Part shown: piece by piece, positions 10,301 to 21,844 of the stretch
How positions within the stretch are numbered: the first letter of the stretch is position 1
Layout: each line of letters begins with the position of its first letter
Origin: Spiroplasma poulsonii
GTDB taxonomy: Bacteria > Bacillota_I > Bacilli_A > Mycoplasmatales > Mycoplasmataceae
Assembly: GCF_009866525.1 (NCBI RefSeq)
Contig: NZ_CM020866.1
Location: 1,207,504-1,271,503 of the forward strand
Reading direction: 5' to 3'
DNA length: 64,000 nt
The notes under the pieces: model-generated
What the model was told of the DNA's origin: nothing
What the model saw: only the letters and a program-made list of their open reading frames with translations
Database searches by the model: none
Made by a program: the position numbers and the translations under genes

Positions 10301-10816
10301 TTAAAAAGGTCATCAACCTTTTAAGTAATTCACTGCAGATGATACATAATGTTCAGTTGTTTTTAGCGATTCACTAGCGAAATTTTTAATGCTATCTCAA
10401 TGGTGATAAGCATAATAACCACCATAAATCGCTGCTCCAATTGCTAATGAAATGCCCAAAGTTTCAGCCGCTGTTCCTAACGAACCAGCAAGGATACCAC
10501 CTTCAACAGCAGTTTCGGCTGCTAATGTTCCTTCAACTGTTACTGCTTCATTTGATACCACATAGCCCATTTCTTCAAGGTATGGAATTATATCACTTGT
10601 TTCCATTCCTTCTGGTATATGAACATATTGTTTTAATAAAGATAACGTACCTTCACTAAATTCATCTCAACCATTTTGTAATGATGCTTCAAAACTATTT
10701 AGTAAACTTTTAATAGCGCTATCTTTAATAGCAACAGAATTTGTCGCACTTGCAACAGTACCAGCCCCACTGCTGATAATTCCAATTGAACCTAAAAGAC
10801 TTAATAATGTTCCCAT
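10301..10816 (-). CDS. Glycine-zipper array paralogue A
   Basis: Intact, 171 residues, and the first gene of the array in transcription order. It has the conserved start MGTLLSLLGSIGIISSGAG, a member-specific middle of about 80 residues (LLNSFEASLQNGWDEF, LLKQYVHIPEGM, PYLEEMGYVV), then the shared block EGGILAGSLGTA, TLGISLAIGAAIYGGYYAYHH and the tail ending YLKGWWPF. The 5' hydrophobic stretch could act as a signal or membrane anchor, but no charged n-region precedes it, unlike a normal signal peptide. The ribosome site is AGAAGGAAAAACT before ATG 10816. Two hairpins lie upstream (10863-10896 and 10921-10957). Function is unknown; pore-forming, bacteriocin-like or adhesive roles are only guesses from shape. 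Confidence 0.8.
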
Positions 10817-10862
10817 AGTTTTTCCTTCTTTCTATTAAATTGTTATTATAAATTTTTGATAG

Positions 10863-10896
10863 TTTAGATAAGGTTATATAAAAACCTTTATCTAAA
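10863..10896. other. Hairpin upstream of the array
   Basis: TTTAGATAAGG and CCTTTATCTAAA can pair with one bulge. It lies 47 bases upstream of the first array gene on the minus strand and could shape its leader or end a plus-strand transcript. Confidence 0.4.
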
Positions 10897-10920
10897 TTAT
10901 TTATAACTCTGCTTTAATAA

Positions 10921-10957
10921 AAAAACAATAATGTTTTAAAACATTATTGTTTTTTTA
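10921..10957. terminator. Intrinsic terminator, possibly bidirectional
   Basis: Near-perfect stem AAAAACAATAATG/CATTATTGTTTTT with a TTTTAAAA loop and T run on one side, A run on the other. Confidence 0.65.
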
Positions 10958-11056
10958 TTTGCTTGCCATGGTAAATTATGGCAAATGTGTTGTTAGATAA
11001 TCGTCTTATATTTTTGATTATCCAAATATATCAAGTAAAATATAGCGTTATTCAGT

Positions 11057-12123
11057 AGACTTCTTGCGATACCCTTTTTTATTAAAATATTATTATAAAA
11101 TATAATTTATGAGGACATAAAAATATGAACAATAATAAATTTAATACTCTTAATGATAGAGAATGGTTAAGATTAACAGGAATAAAAAAATCCACTTTTA
11201 ATAAAATGTTAGATATTTTAAAAGTTGCTGAAATAGAAAAATTTAAAAAAGGTGGTAAAACTAATAAATTATCATTAGAAAATAGATTATTGATGACTTT
11301 ATTATATTGACGAGAATATCAGACTTATTTTCATCTTGGTAAAAGTTTTGATATTAGTGAGGCTAATTGTTATCGTAATATTAAGTGAATTGAAGATATT
11401 TTAATTAAAAACTCTGATTTTCAACAACTTGCTGGTAAAAAAGCACTAATAAATGATTATTTTAATGATAAAACTATTATTATTGATGCTACCGAAACTC
11501 CAATCCAACGCCCAAAAAAAGACAAAAACAATCTTATTCTGGTAAAAAGAAAAAACACACGATCAAAACACAAGTAATTATCGAACAAGAAACCAAAAAA
11601 ATTATTGCAACAAGTTTTTCGCTCGGAAAAAAACATGATTATGCTTTATTTAAAGAATCAAAAATCCCAATTTTAAAAAATACCAAATTAATAGTTGATA
11701 GTGGTTATCAAGGAATACAAAAAAATCACAATAATGTTCTAATACCTACAAAGAAAACAAAGAAAAACCCTTTAAAAAAAGAACAAAAGCAATATAATAG
11801 ACTAGTTTCAAAAATGAGAATTATTATTGAAAATATTTTTGCTATTCTTAAAAAATTTAAAATTATTACAGAAAAATATCGTAATCGAAGAAAAAGATTT
11901 GGTTTAAGATTTAATTTAATTGCCTCAATTTATAATTTACAATTATTATATTTAACATAAAATATTTATTTAAAATTAAATAATTTAAATAATAAATTAA
12001 TTTTTCGTTGTGGAAAAATATTAAATTTTTAAATAAAAAACATAATTAATTAAAATTATATTTTTCTATTAGTATCTTTTTTACAAATATTTGCAATTTT
12101 TTAACAAGTAATGCAAGAAGTCT
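11057..12123 (+). mobile_element. IS5-type element, copy 3
   Basis: Full 1067-bp copy. It is the only full copy whose flanking triplets do not match: AGT at 11054-11056 and ATT at 12124-12126. It abuts the 3' end of the kinase gene, whose present stop codon uses the first two bases of the IS. A deletion or recombination between copies after insertion would explain this. Confidence 0.95.
11125..11960 (+). CDS. IS5-type transposase (copy 3)
   Basis: Same product as at 7065-7900, with one change, Asn to Lys, in the KKNPLNKEQ segment. Confidence 0.88.
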
Positions 12124-12772
12124 ATTCTATACAATTTAGATATCATTTTAACAATCAATCATTATTTTTAATTTGATAAGAATGTTTCTTCATTTTGTTT
12201 TTTATAACTTTATAAATTCATCATTGAAGTTTTTTAAGATCGTTTTGATTATACTGCAAAGTATTCTTAAAAACATTGGCCTCCCTTTTAAGTTGACTAA
12301 AATTTTTATTATTTGCCCCAAAATTTATTCATAATCAAAAAATATATGCTGGATCTTGATATTTTGAACCAAGTTTAGCATTGTCTCAATCAATTATTTT
12401 CTTAACTTCTAAATTTTGGGTAAAAATAATATTAACTGGGCTTAAATCCCCGTGAACAACATATTTTCTCTTATATTTTAATTTCTGCAAAGTTTGAATT
12501 ACTAACAAAATATTTTTTAATTCTAAAATCCCTGTAAAACCAATTTGTTTAAAAGAATAACCGGCAATTAAATCATATGAAATATAATTTTGAAAAATAT
12601 TTATATTAGGTAAATAATAACTATTATTTGCTAATAATCAATTAATAATGTTTTTTCTTTTCGGACTTAATTTAACAAATTTAAAAACTGTATTATGATT
12701 AATAATAATTATTTGGTTAGATAACCTATTATATTTAAAACTTTTCGAAAAATTTGTTAAATTTTGTGACAC
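12122..12772 (-). CDS. APH/choline-kinase-like phosphotransferase, 3' end cut by IS
   Basis: The product has 216 residues. The catalytic loop HGDLSPVNIIF (near residue 115) carries the Brenner HxDxxxxN motif, and KKIIDWDNAKLGSKYQDPA supplies the metal-binding Asp, as in aminoglycoside/choline kinase-like folds. In mollicutes such enzymes usually act on choline or sugar alcohols for lipid or surface-glycan modification; the substrate cannot be read here. I chose a GTG start at 12772 because GAAGGA lies 8-10 bases upstream and no in-frame ATG fits. The stop TAG is formed at the junction with IS copy 3, so the natural C-terminus is lost or altered. The PTS gene ends 50 bases upstream on the same strand. 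Confidence 0.65.
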
Positions 12773-12822
12773 CCTAAAAATTCCTTCACATTTTTTAAAT
12801 TAAACATTAAAGCCTGTTATTT

Positions 12823-14391
12823 TTAATGATTCCAAATCTCATGATACTTTTTGTGCGTAATTCGTGTTAGAATCGTTTCTCGGCGCCCAATAAAAGGATA
12901 ATCAAAATGAATAATTGCTTTGGCAAAAATCGGTGTAATGATTACAAACCAGATAACACTAAAGATTGGAATTCAGAAGAACTGTGTTCCTTTTGCCGCT
13001 GGTAAAATCCCCTTGTAAATAAAATCAATTAAACCATCAGTAAAGGATACTCAAATGTGAACACCTAACATAGACATAAATAAGCCATTTAACCCAGCAA
13101 TTGGCGCATACACAAACACATATAGTAATGGTGATGCTAAGAAAATAAATAAGTTAATGATAATATTATTTCCTGTTAAGATTGTTACTAATACGATAAT
13201 TGACATTAATAACGCGGTTGGAACGCGGTTTTCTTTCTTACTAGTTAAAACAATAGCAACACTAACCCCTAATGAAGCACCAAATACAATCGCATAATTT
13301 GGTGGTAATTTTAATTGAAATAGATCACCAATGTTTTGACTATATAAGAATCAATTATATAACCCCGTTTCAATTCCATTAATTTGTGGTAAACGGTTAA
13401 ATGGTAAGATTGACATTCAGTCAATTAAAGATAATTTACTATCAAGTAATTGTGGTTGTTGTAAATATGTTCATACTGCTTGAATGCTTTCATTATTTCA
13501 ACTTTGCGTGAAAATATTATATTGTCAACCATAACAATATGAGATATGCCTAAATAACTCTAGAAATTCTTGTTGAGTTAATACTTGTGAATTACTTTGC
13601 ACAAATAAGTTTGCTGAAATATCTTTAAATCCAAATGGAACTAATAAGATATTTAAAAATTCATAAACAAAAGCAGCCCCTAAAAAATTACGCGCACTTT
13701 GACTTCACATTCAGAAATAAAGTTTATTTAAAAACATTGCCATCCCAATCCATAATAATAAGAAGATAACAGCTAACAGCATACTAGCAAAAACAACAAT
13801 GATGCTAACCAAAGGAAAGCCATTCAGTAATCCTAATGATTTAGGCATTCTTAATTCAATACACTTATAATAAATGTATGATGACATAAGTCCAACAACA
13901 ACCCCACCAAAAATTGACGTATTTAAGGTAACAATTCCTAATGTTGAGCCTAAAAATAAAGATAAATTATCCCCTTTATAGAAAAATAAAATGCTATCAA
14001 CATACAAGATTCCATCTGGTGTAAACTGATATTGAATTAAAGCAAATTGGGTTACCGAAAAGACTAAAAAGCCAGTAACACCAATTGCTACGGCTTTAAG
14101 ATTATTAGTAATACTAATAACAGTAACAAGACAAAAAATAATTGATAAATTATTAAAAACATCTCTTCCAATTTTAATGAAGACGTCCCCTATTGTAATT
14201 AAGACTTGATTTTTACTGTGTTCATTTAAAGTGGCACCAATCGCATAGATCAAAACAATCAACAACAATGGGATAATTATTAAAGTAATAATTTTAATAA
14301 ATCGTTCGTATATATCTCTAATTTTAATTTTATTATTACTATAGCCCTTCCCATTTTTTTTGATTTGATATAACTTATCAATCCTTGACAT
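12823..14391 (-). CDS. PTS sugar transporter EIIC-like membrane component
   Basis: The product has 522 residues and about ten hydrophobic segments. The segment ARNFLGAAFVYEFLNILLVPFGF is typical of EIIC proteins of the glucose/maltose/N-acetylglucosamine group, and the EIIC-type substrate region appears to follow. No EIIB domain (Cys-containing) or EIIA His domain is visible, so it would need partner subunits from elsewhere. It would import and phosphorylate a sugar with phosphoenolpyruvate as energy source. The start is ATG 14391 with AAAGGGA 13 bases upstream. The gene follows an exported protein by 28 bases, so they form an operon. The frame is intact with TGA as Trp. Confidence 0.6.
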
Positions 14392-14419
14392 TTCTAATTA
14401 ATTCCCTTTAATTCAAAGT

Positions 14420-14971
14420 CTACTTCTGACTCATAAACTGGATTCGACCAGTTACTGCGTCATAAAATGGATACGGGTCAGCATATTGCTGCGTGATATT
14501 TAGAGTATACATCACACCGAACTGGATCGCATTGTTTAATAACATTCCAACAACCGATAAAACAACATAATCACCAATGAATTGTGACTTAACTTCACCC
14601 ATTGTGAACATTGCCCCTGATGAACCAGTGTTAAAATCACTCGTATGATAAACCATACTATCAAAGTTGTTTTGTTTATTATCCCCTTTTAACCCTGCTG
14701 TAATGCTTGAGTCAATAATTTTAAAATAAGGATATTGTTGAATAAATAATTCTCATGTCGTAGCATAATTTAAGTAGTTAAAAACCAATGGTCTGTCACT
14801 ATTAGTGACAAATTTCATCCCACGTTTTGCAACTGGAAATGATGCATTTCCAGACATCACACTAATATCTCAATTTAAAGATTTCGTTGTGGCTTGTTCT
14901 TGATTAAGCGTTTGTGGTAACGTTGATCCTAACATTGAAGCTGTTATAATGGTAAAAAATGTTTTGTTCAT
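14420..14971 (-). CDS. Exported hypothetical protein upstream of the PTS gene
   Basis: The product has 183 residues. It starts with a signal-like segment (MNKTFFTIITASMLGSTLP) without a lipobox. A polar middle contains the motif DFNTGSSGAMFTMGE, followed by a hydrophobic helix (DYVVLSVVGMLLNNAIQFG) and a short tail ending FMSQK. A strong ribosome site (AGAAGGAG) precedes ATG 14971. I do not recognise the family. Its tight link to the EIIC gene suggests a membrane-surface protein that works with, or is regulated together with, that sugar transporter. Confidence 0.65.
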
Positions 14972-15104
14972 ATTTGAATAACTCCTTCTTTATATTCAAT
15001 TAATATTGTTGATAATTGCTAAATGTTTAATATAAGTTGATACAAAAAATAGCTGCTAACTATTCTATGTAATTAATCATATCATATTTTACTTTGGAAA
15101 AAAA

Positions 15105-15134
15105 GAAAAAACTGCTTAAATAAGCAGTTTTTAA
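15105..15134. terminator. Intrinsic terminator
   Basis: Perfect stem AAAAACTGCTTA/TAAGCAGTTTTT with a two-base loop. It lies downstream of the 15251-15724 gene on the minus strand and upstream of the PTS operon. Confidence 0.75.
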
Positions 15135-15250
15135 TTAGCTCTTTAAACAACAAAATCCCTTCATAAAACCTAATCTTACTGTTTATATTCATAAATCTGG
15201 TTAATAACCTTTTTTATCATCATTTTTGAAGACTAATTTTTGTAAAAAAT

Positions 15251-15724
15251 TTAATTTTTAGAAGGATTAAGATAATGCGAATAGTTAGCAATTGTCAAAT
15301 TAACCGGAATGTAATCTGTCATCCCAATAATTAATTTATTTTCTTTACTAAAAATTTTAATAAAAACAACAAAACTATTAACATTTAAATTATGATTCTT
15401 AAAAGCTTCACCTGTTTTATTTTTAAAAATTTGATAAGAATAATCATTACTTGTAATATTGATATTAGTTTTATGAAACATTTTCAAAATTACTTCATCA
15501 ATTGTTTCTCTAAGTTCTCCAATTGTAATAGTTGTATTTTTAGCTGTAATAGAAATTATTTTTTCATCAAGTTCTGTTCATGTACTAATGTTTATTTTTT
15601 GTTGATTATTAAAAGAACTTGGTTGTAAACGAGTCATTGGTATTTTTGATTTTTGTATCGAAAGAACCATATATGCAAATCATATAGTTGTTAAGACAGT
15701 ATAAATTGTATCTCCGATTTCCAT
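15251..15724 (-). CDS. Hypothetical protein with one N-terminal membrane helix
   Basis: The product has 157 residues. Residues 3-22 form a hydrophobic helix (IGDTIYTVLTTIWFAYMVL). The rest is soluble, with segments such as WTELDEKIISITAKNTTI and FVVFIKIFSKENKLIIGM that alternate like beta strands. AAAAAGGAG lies before ATG 15724, so the start is well supported. No family is recognised. The gene has its own downstream terminator and the 5' neighbour is a dead MATE gene. Confidence 0.65.
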
Positions 15725-15897
15725 TGCGCTACTCCTTTTTGCAAAGTTTACTTGCTTATTAATATTATACTTGAAAAGAAAGCAAAATTATTACCCCTTC
15801 CTCTTTAACAACTTACTTCCATAAAGATTTAATTAGTGCAAATTATTTGATACTTTCATATGTTCCACTAGATGTTTATTAAAAACACATTGACTTT

Positions 15898-17457
15898 TTA
15901 AACTTTAATTTTTAATGAACTAACAACAAAATTATCCGGATGATCAATTAATTGCCAATCATATTTTTTTCAACTATAACATAGAAAAGGAATCAAACAT
16001 AATGAAGCAATAAAATCAATCCCACCCATTGCGATAAAATAATAAATTGAATTATTAGTTCAAATACTAATCCCATATCCTAAACATATAATTGGAATTG
16101 CAATAAAGATAGCACGAAAACTAGTTGTTATACTTGCCAAAGTTGTTTTATTAATCCCTTGATAAATGGTAAAACAAATAAAAGTTGTCGCACAAAATGG
16201 ATACGAATAAACACACAAAACTAATCATCATTTATATTTGCTAACATATTGACTTGGAAAAGCAAACATTAACAGCATTTGCCGATTAAAGATTATTACT
16301 AATAATAACATTAAACAAAATCAAATAATTAACAAATAACTAGTAATTTTTAAAACTTGTCAAATACGATGATACTTTTGGGCTCCATAATTATAAACAA
16401 TAACCGTTCGTGCTCCTTGCGTTAAACCAATTCCTGCTGATAAAATTAATGTTATTCAAGGATTTAAAGCACTTAATAATTCTTGTAAAACAGAAACCCC
16501 ATTATACTGCTCTTAATTTGGTAATAATACAACAAGCACAGTTGATAAATAAGAACTAACAACTAAAACAAAATTTGAAATAAAGTTCGATAAACCTGCT
16601 TTAAAAAAAGCAATAACGTTGTATCATTTAAGTTTTAACACATCTTGTACTTTAAATTGGGAATAACTACTTTTTGAACAAAAAACAATGACAAAACCCA
16701 TAATAATTTGTCACAATCAAGCAACAACTGTTCCTAACATTGCACCTTCCATTTTTAAATGACAAACACGCATAAAGAAAGTTCCGGCTCCCATATTAAT
16801 AAAAACAGAAACTGTAATTAATAACAACACATAGTTAGTTCGTCCTTCATTACGAAGTAATGACACAAAATAATAACTTAAAAACATTAATGGTGTTGTT
16901 AATAACATTGGATATGAGTATTCTCACGCTAAATAATTAGTAATGTTATTATGCATTCCGCCCATTTGACTTGTAATAAAAACAGCATGTCACGATGGAA
17001 AAATTAAACAAAACATAAATAGCGAACTAATAAGTGAAAATAAAATTGTACACGAAAAACCATTTCCTGCAATTTCTCGCATTTGGAAAAGATCACGACG
17101 ACCATAAGCTAATGAAAAATTAATGGCACACCCCATTCCCGTAATTAGTGAAAATGATCATAATAAACTATAAATTTGGGTTGTATATTGTGTTGCAACA
17201 TTAATAAAAGCTTGCATATCTTTTAAGGGAATGTTGGTAACGTTTTGCTTTGTAATTAAATTATATTGGTGAATATACCAAGGATCTTGTCGTAAATCAA
17301 TCGCCGCAAATTGAAGCGCCAATTCTTTATCAATAATATTATAAAGACCTTGAATAAGCATAATTAAAACCGTTGGAATTGAAAAATAAGCAATTGCTAA
17401 CCATGGCTTAGCATAACGTAATTTTTGTTCACGAATTGTTAAATTTACTGTCTGCAT
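15898..17457 (-). pseudogene. MATE-family efflux transporter, one premature stop
   Basis: The 520-codon frame shows about twelve hydrophobic segments. The start MQTVNLTIREQKLRYA is followed by a first helix with the FSIPTVLIMLIQGLYNIID pattern typical of MATE proteins, and the second half repeats it with QGARTVIVYNYGA. Such pumps use Na+ or H+ gradients to expel drugs or metabolites. One in-frame TAA at 16513-16515 (…LLPN then stop, then EQYNGVSV) separates the two six-helix halves; a CAA or GAA to TAA change is likely. The rest is undamaged, so the inactivation looks recent. GAAAGGAGGAAG precedes the ATG. Confidence 0.75.
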
Positions 17458-17616
17458 TTTTCTTCCTCCTTTCTTTCTAACTTATTAATAACTTTTAATT
17501 TGAAATAAAAAATAATAATAAAAACAATAAAACTTTATTATTATCTTTTATTTAAGATTTAAATTTGAAATAGGTTTTTGGATTAAGATTATAAATATTT
17601 TAGTTGTTAGAAAATT

Positions 17617-18156
17617 TTAACTATGATAACTAAAAGGGTCAATTACCAATAAGGTATCTGGTTCTTCACGCGTTCCTAATTTAGAATCCAAATCATAATA
17701 ATTATGATTTGCCATTTTAATTCAATCAATAATATCTTTTATTTCTGCTAATTCTTCATAAAAATCAATTATAAATCAATCATAAAATTTATAAGTTACT
17801 AAATCATTTTGTGCTTTAGCATTATTTGCTAATTTAGTAGTTAAATTACTAAAATGTTGACGATGTTTTTGATAATGCTCCATTAACATTAATAATGAAT
17901 CACATTTTTTATTGTCATTATTCACTTTAATATTATCAACGCAATAAGTACCATCACAATCAGCAATAAAATTAATAATTCAACGTTGATGTAAAATCTC
18001 ATCTTGTGCTTGAACTTTAAAATAGTGCGCAAAACCAGGATATCCCAAACGATTAGCTTCAGCACTTAAATTAAAACATTGTAATTGCATAGTAATATGT
18101 TCAGTTAAGTATTCTTGTAAATCATTATTACTATTTTGGTTTAATAATTGGGCCAT
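17617..18156 (-). CDS. Ferritin-like iron-storage protein
   Basis: The product has 179 residues, the normal length for a bacterial non-heme ferritin. The N-terminal helix pair (EYLTEHITMQLQCFNLSAEA, then GYPGFAHYFKVQAQDEIL) matches the ferritin pattern, with the ExxH iron-ligand pair in QDEILHQRW and later Glu/His residues in LMLMEHYQKHRQHF. A long C-terminal extension contains DWIKMANHNYYDLDSKLG. Ferritins oxidise Fe(II) and store it as mineral, which limits oxidative damage. Perfect ribosome site AAAGGAGGTGA before ATG 18156. I did not check every ferroxidase ligand, and a Dps or rubrerythrin relative is possible. Confidence 0.7.
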
Positions 18157-19380
18157 TTTTCACCTCCTTTTTATTTATAAATATTATAATTAAATCTAAA
18201 TTAAAAATCAAGATTATTTATACTAATTATAAATAATTATTTTAACACTGCCGCTTCTCGTCATCTAGTTCTTGTTCATCGCCTGGTAAAAAATCATCCT
18301 CTAACTGTGTTAAAATTTGTAACACCGTTTAATAATCTTCTGCCTTATTACTATGATTATAATATTTTAAATAACGCAATAAAATTTGATAAATATGTTC
18401 ATAAACAAGTTTTGATTGACTAATTACTTGAAAATTTTGTTCAATTTTAGCTTGTTGTTCTGGAAATCATAACACTCGTTTACAATATTTAATTCGATAA
18501 TAAGTAAAATACCAAATAGTAACAAAACTAACTGCTGTTCCAATAAAGATAAACTCAATAAGCCCTGAAATCAAAGCACTTTGGAAATTTTCTGCTGATG
18601 CAGTTACGATATTATTAATTAAAGTATAATAATGTCAAATTAAAACAAAAATTAAAATTAACATTGTAATTGGTACGACAATTCATTCTCATATTTTTAA
18701 CTTCATTTGTTTTGTTATTCCTAATTTAATAGCAACCGCAAACATCATCGCATAAATAAAAATTGTAATTGCCGAAGAAGCTGCTGTTAACGAAGATCCA
18801 GTAAAAGGTTCCTGATAAGTTAATGATTGTTCAATCGTACACATAAAACCATATTCTTTTGTTAAGGTAATTCCTTTGATTAAATCTGGAATAATTAACC
18901 AAATAAATAAACTAAGAATTGTTAAACTCATATGCAAGAATGATGCTTTTGTTGAAATATTATCACTACTTAATTTTTGAAACCGATTAGAAAGAAATCC
19001 TTCGTGCGCTAATGGCTGTAATGATGTTCCGCCATATAAACTATCTTGCATAATTAGGTTAATCTTTAACGTAATTACAAACACAATCATCATAATCGTG
19101 CCCCCATAAACAACAAATTTATTATGAAAACTATTTCAAGTTCCCATATTCATATTTTGTACAAAGTGATTAAAAGCAGCAAAGAAAATTATGGCAATAA
19201 TTAAATGGGATAAAACATTAATAATTAAAACGATAATAACCCCTAACCCAATATTCTTCCGTGCTGAAGCAATATTACGACCAGCAGTTGTAAAAACTTC
19301 AAACCCAGTAAAAAAATAAAAACAAGAATTAAAGGCCTTAACAAAACCATCTAAATTTAAATGACTATTAGTACTTCAAT

Positions 19381-20447
19381 AGACTTCTTGCATTACTTGT
19401 TAAAAAATTGCAAATATTTGTAAAAAAGATACTAATAGAAAAATATAATTTTAATTAATTATGTTTTTTATTTAAAAATTTAATATTTTTCCACAACGAA
19501 AAATTAATTTATTATTTAAATTATTTAATTTTAAATAAATATTTTATGTTAAATATAATAATTGTAAATTATAAATTGAGGCAATTAAATTAAATCTTAA
19601 ACCAAATCTTTTTCTTCGATTACGATATTTTTCTGTAATAATTTTAAATTTTTTAAGAATAGCAAAAATATTTTCAATAATAATTCTCATTTTTGAAACT
19701 AGTCTATTATATTGCTTTTGTTCTTTGTTTAAAGGGTTTTTCTTTGTTTTCTTTGTAGGTATTAGAACATTATTGTGATTTTTTTGTATTCCTTGATAAC
19801 CACTATCAACTATTAATTTGGTATTTTTTAAAATTGGGATTTTTGATTCTTTAAATAAAGCATAATCATGTTTTTTTCCGAGCGAAAAACTTGTTGCAAT
19901 AATTTTTTTGGTTTCTTGTTCGATAATTACTTGTGTTTTGATCGTGTGTTTTTTCTTTTTACCAGAATAAGATTGTTTTTGTCTTTTTTTGGGCGTTGGA
20001 TTGGAGTTTCGGTAGCATCAATAATAATAGTTTTATCATTAAAATAATCATTTATTAGTGCTTTTTTACCAGCAAGTTGTTGAAAATCAGAGTTTTTAAT
20101 TAAAATATCTTCAATTCACTTAATATTACGATAACAATTAGCCTCACTAATATCAAAACTTTTACCAAGATGAAAATAAGTCTGATATTCTCGTCAATAT
20201 AATAAAGTCATCAATAATCTATTTTCTAATGATAATTTATTAGTTTTACCACCTTTTTTAAATTTTTCTATTTCAGCAACTTTTAAAATATCTAACATTT
20301 TATTAAAAGTGGATTTTTTTATTCCTGTTAATCTTAACCATTCTCTATCATTAAGAGTATTAAATTTATTATTGTTCATATTTTTATGTCCTCATAAATT
20401 ATATTTTATAATAATATTTTAATAAAAAAGGGTATCGCAAGAAGTCT
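19381..20447 (-). mobile_element. IS5-type element, copy 4
   Basis: Full 1067-bp copy in the APC permease, AAT duplicated at 19378-19380 and 20448-20450. Confidence 0.97.
19544..20379 (-). CDS. IS5-type transposase (copy 4)
   Basis: Consensus product with an unchanged A7 shift site and DDE residues. Confidence 0.9.
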
Positions 20448-20777
20448 AATATTTAAAATTATTATGACCATTGCGAAAAGCTAAATAAAGGTCTGCTAAA
20501 ATTAAGACACTCGCTGCAATTAATTTTAAACTAGCCGTTAAATCGTTCAAACGTTTATATAATTTCATTCCGCCAAAAATAACAAAGGAAAAAAATAAGT
20601 AAATAACAATTCCAATCAGATCCATTCATAAATCACCAAAAGCACCAAAATTAAAAGCATATCACGGAATAACAACATGGTTTTGTTGATCATAACTAGC
20701 TACCCATTGCGCACTAAATGTTCCCCGTAATAACATCATAATTTGAAATGTAATTAAAAATGGCAATGTTATATATT

Positions 20778-21844
20778 AGACTTCTTGCGATACCCTTTTT
20801 TATTAAAATATTATTATAAAATATAATTTATGAGGACATAAAAATATGAACAATAATAAATTTAATACTCTTAATGATAGAGAATGGTTAAGATTAACAG
20901 GAATAAAAAAATCCACTTTTAATAAAATGTTAGATATTTTAAAAGTTGCTGAAATAGAAAAATTTAAAAAAGGTGGTAAAACTAATAAATTATCATTAGA
21001 AAATAGATTATTGATGACTTTATTATATTGACGAGAATATCAGACTTATTTTCATCTTGGTAAAAGTTTTGATATTAGTGAGGCTAATTGTTATCGTAAT
21101 ATTAAGTGAATTGAAGATATTTTAATTAAAAACTCTGATTTTCAACAACTTGCTGGTAAAAAAGCACTAATAAATGATTATTTTAATGATAAAACTATTA
21201 TTATTGATGCTACCGAAACTCCAATCCAACGCCCAAAAAAAGACAAAAACAATCTTATTCTGGTAAAAAGAAAAAACACACGATCAAAACACAAGTAATT
21301 ATCGAACAAGAAACCAAAAAAATTATTGCAACAAGTTTTTCGCTCGGAAAAAAACATGATTATGCTTTATTTAAAGAATCAAAAATCCCAATTTTAAAAA
21401 ATACCAAATTAATAGTTGATAGTGGTTATCAAGGAATACAAAAAAATCACAATAATGTTCTAATACCTACAAAGAAAACAAAGAAAAACCCTTTAAACAA
21501 AGAACAAAAGCAATATAATAGACTAGTTTCAAAAATGAGAATTATTATTGAAAATATTTTTGCTATTCTTAAAAAATTTAAAATTATTACAGAAAAATAT
21601 CGTAATCGAAGAAAAAGATTTGGTTTAAGATTTAATTTAATTGCCTCAATTTATAATTTACAATTATTATATTTAACATAAAATATTTATTTAAAATTAA
21701 ATAATTTAAATAATAAATTAATTTTTCGTTGTGGAAAAATATTAAATTTTTAAATAAAAAACATAATTAATTAAAATTATATTTTTCTATTAGTATCTTT
21801 TTTACAAATATTTGCAATTTTTTAACAAGTAATGCAAGAAGTCT
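20778..21844 (+). mobile_element. IS5-type element, copy 5
   Basis: Full 1067-bp copy in the APC permease, ATT duplicated at 20775-20777 and 21845-21847. It is inverted relative to copy 4, so recombination between them would flip a 330-base gene fragment. Confidence 0.97.
20846..21681 (+). CDS. IS5-type transposase (copy 5)
   Basis: Consensus product with an unchanged A7 shift site and DDE residues. Confidence 0.9.

Larger units (their letters stand above)
6598..10816 (-). repeat. Tandem array of glycine-zipper paralogues
   Basis: Four divergent copies of one gene lie head to tail on the minus strand (starts at 10816, 10264, 9678 and 8309), with one unrelated exported-protein gene between the third and fourth. 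All four begin MGTLLSLLG or a close variant. All share a C-terminal block of about 65 residues with EGGILAGSLGTA, GISLAIGAAIYGGYY and HWDS motifs and end in WWPF, WWSF or WWPFK. The middle parts differ in length and sequence. The ribosome sites are also alike (GAAAGAAGGAAAAA before ATG), consistent with local duplication. Confidence 0.85.

Noticed and set aside
6598-10816. CRISPR array
   Set aside because: The repeats are paralogous coding blocks hundreds of bases long with no short regular spacers; no cas gene is present.
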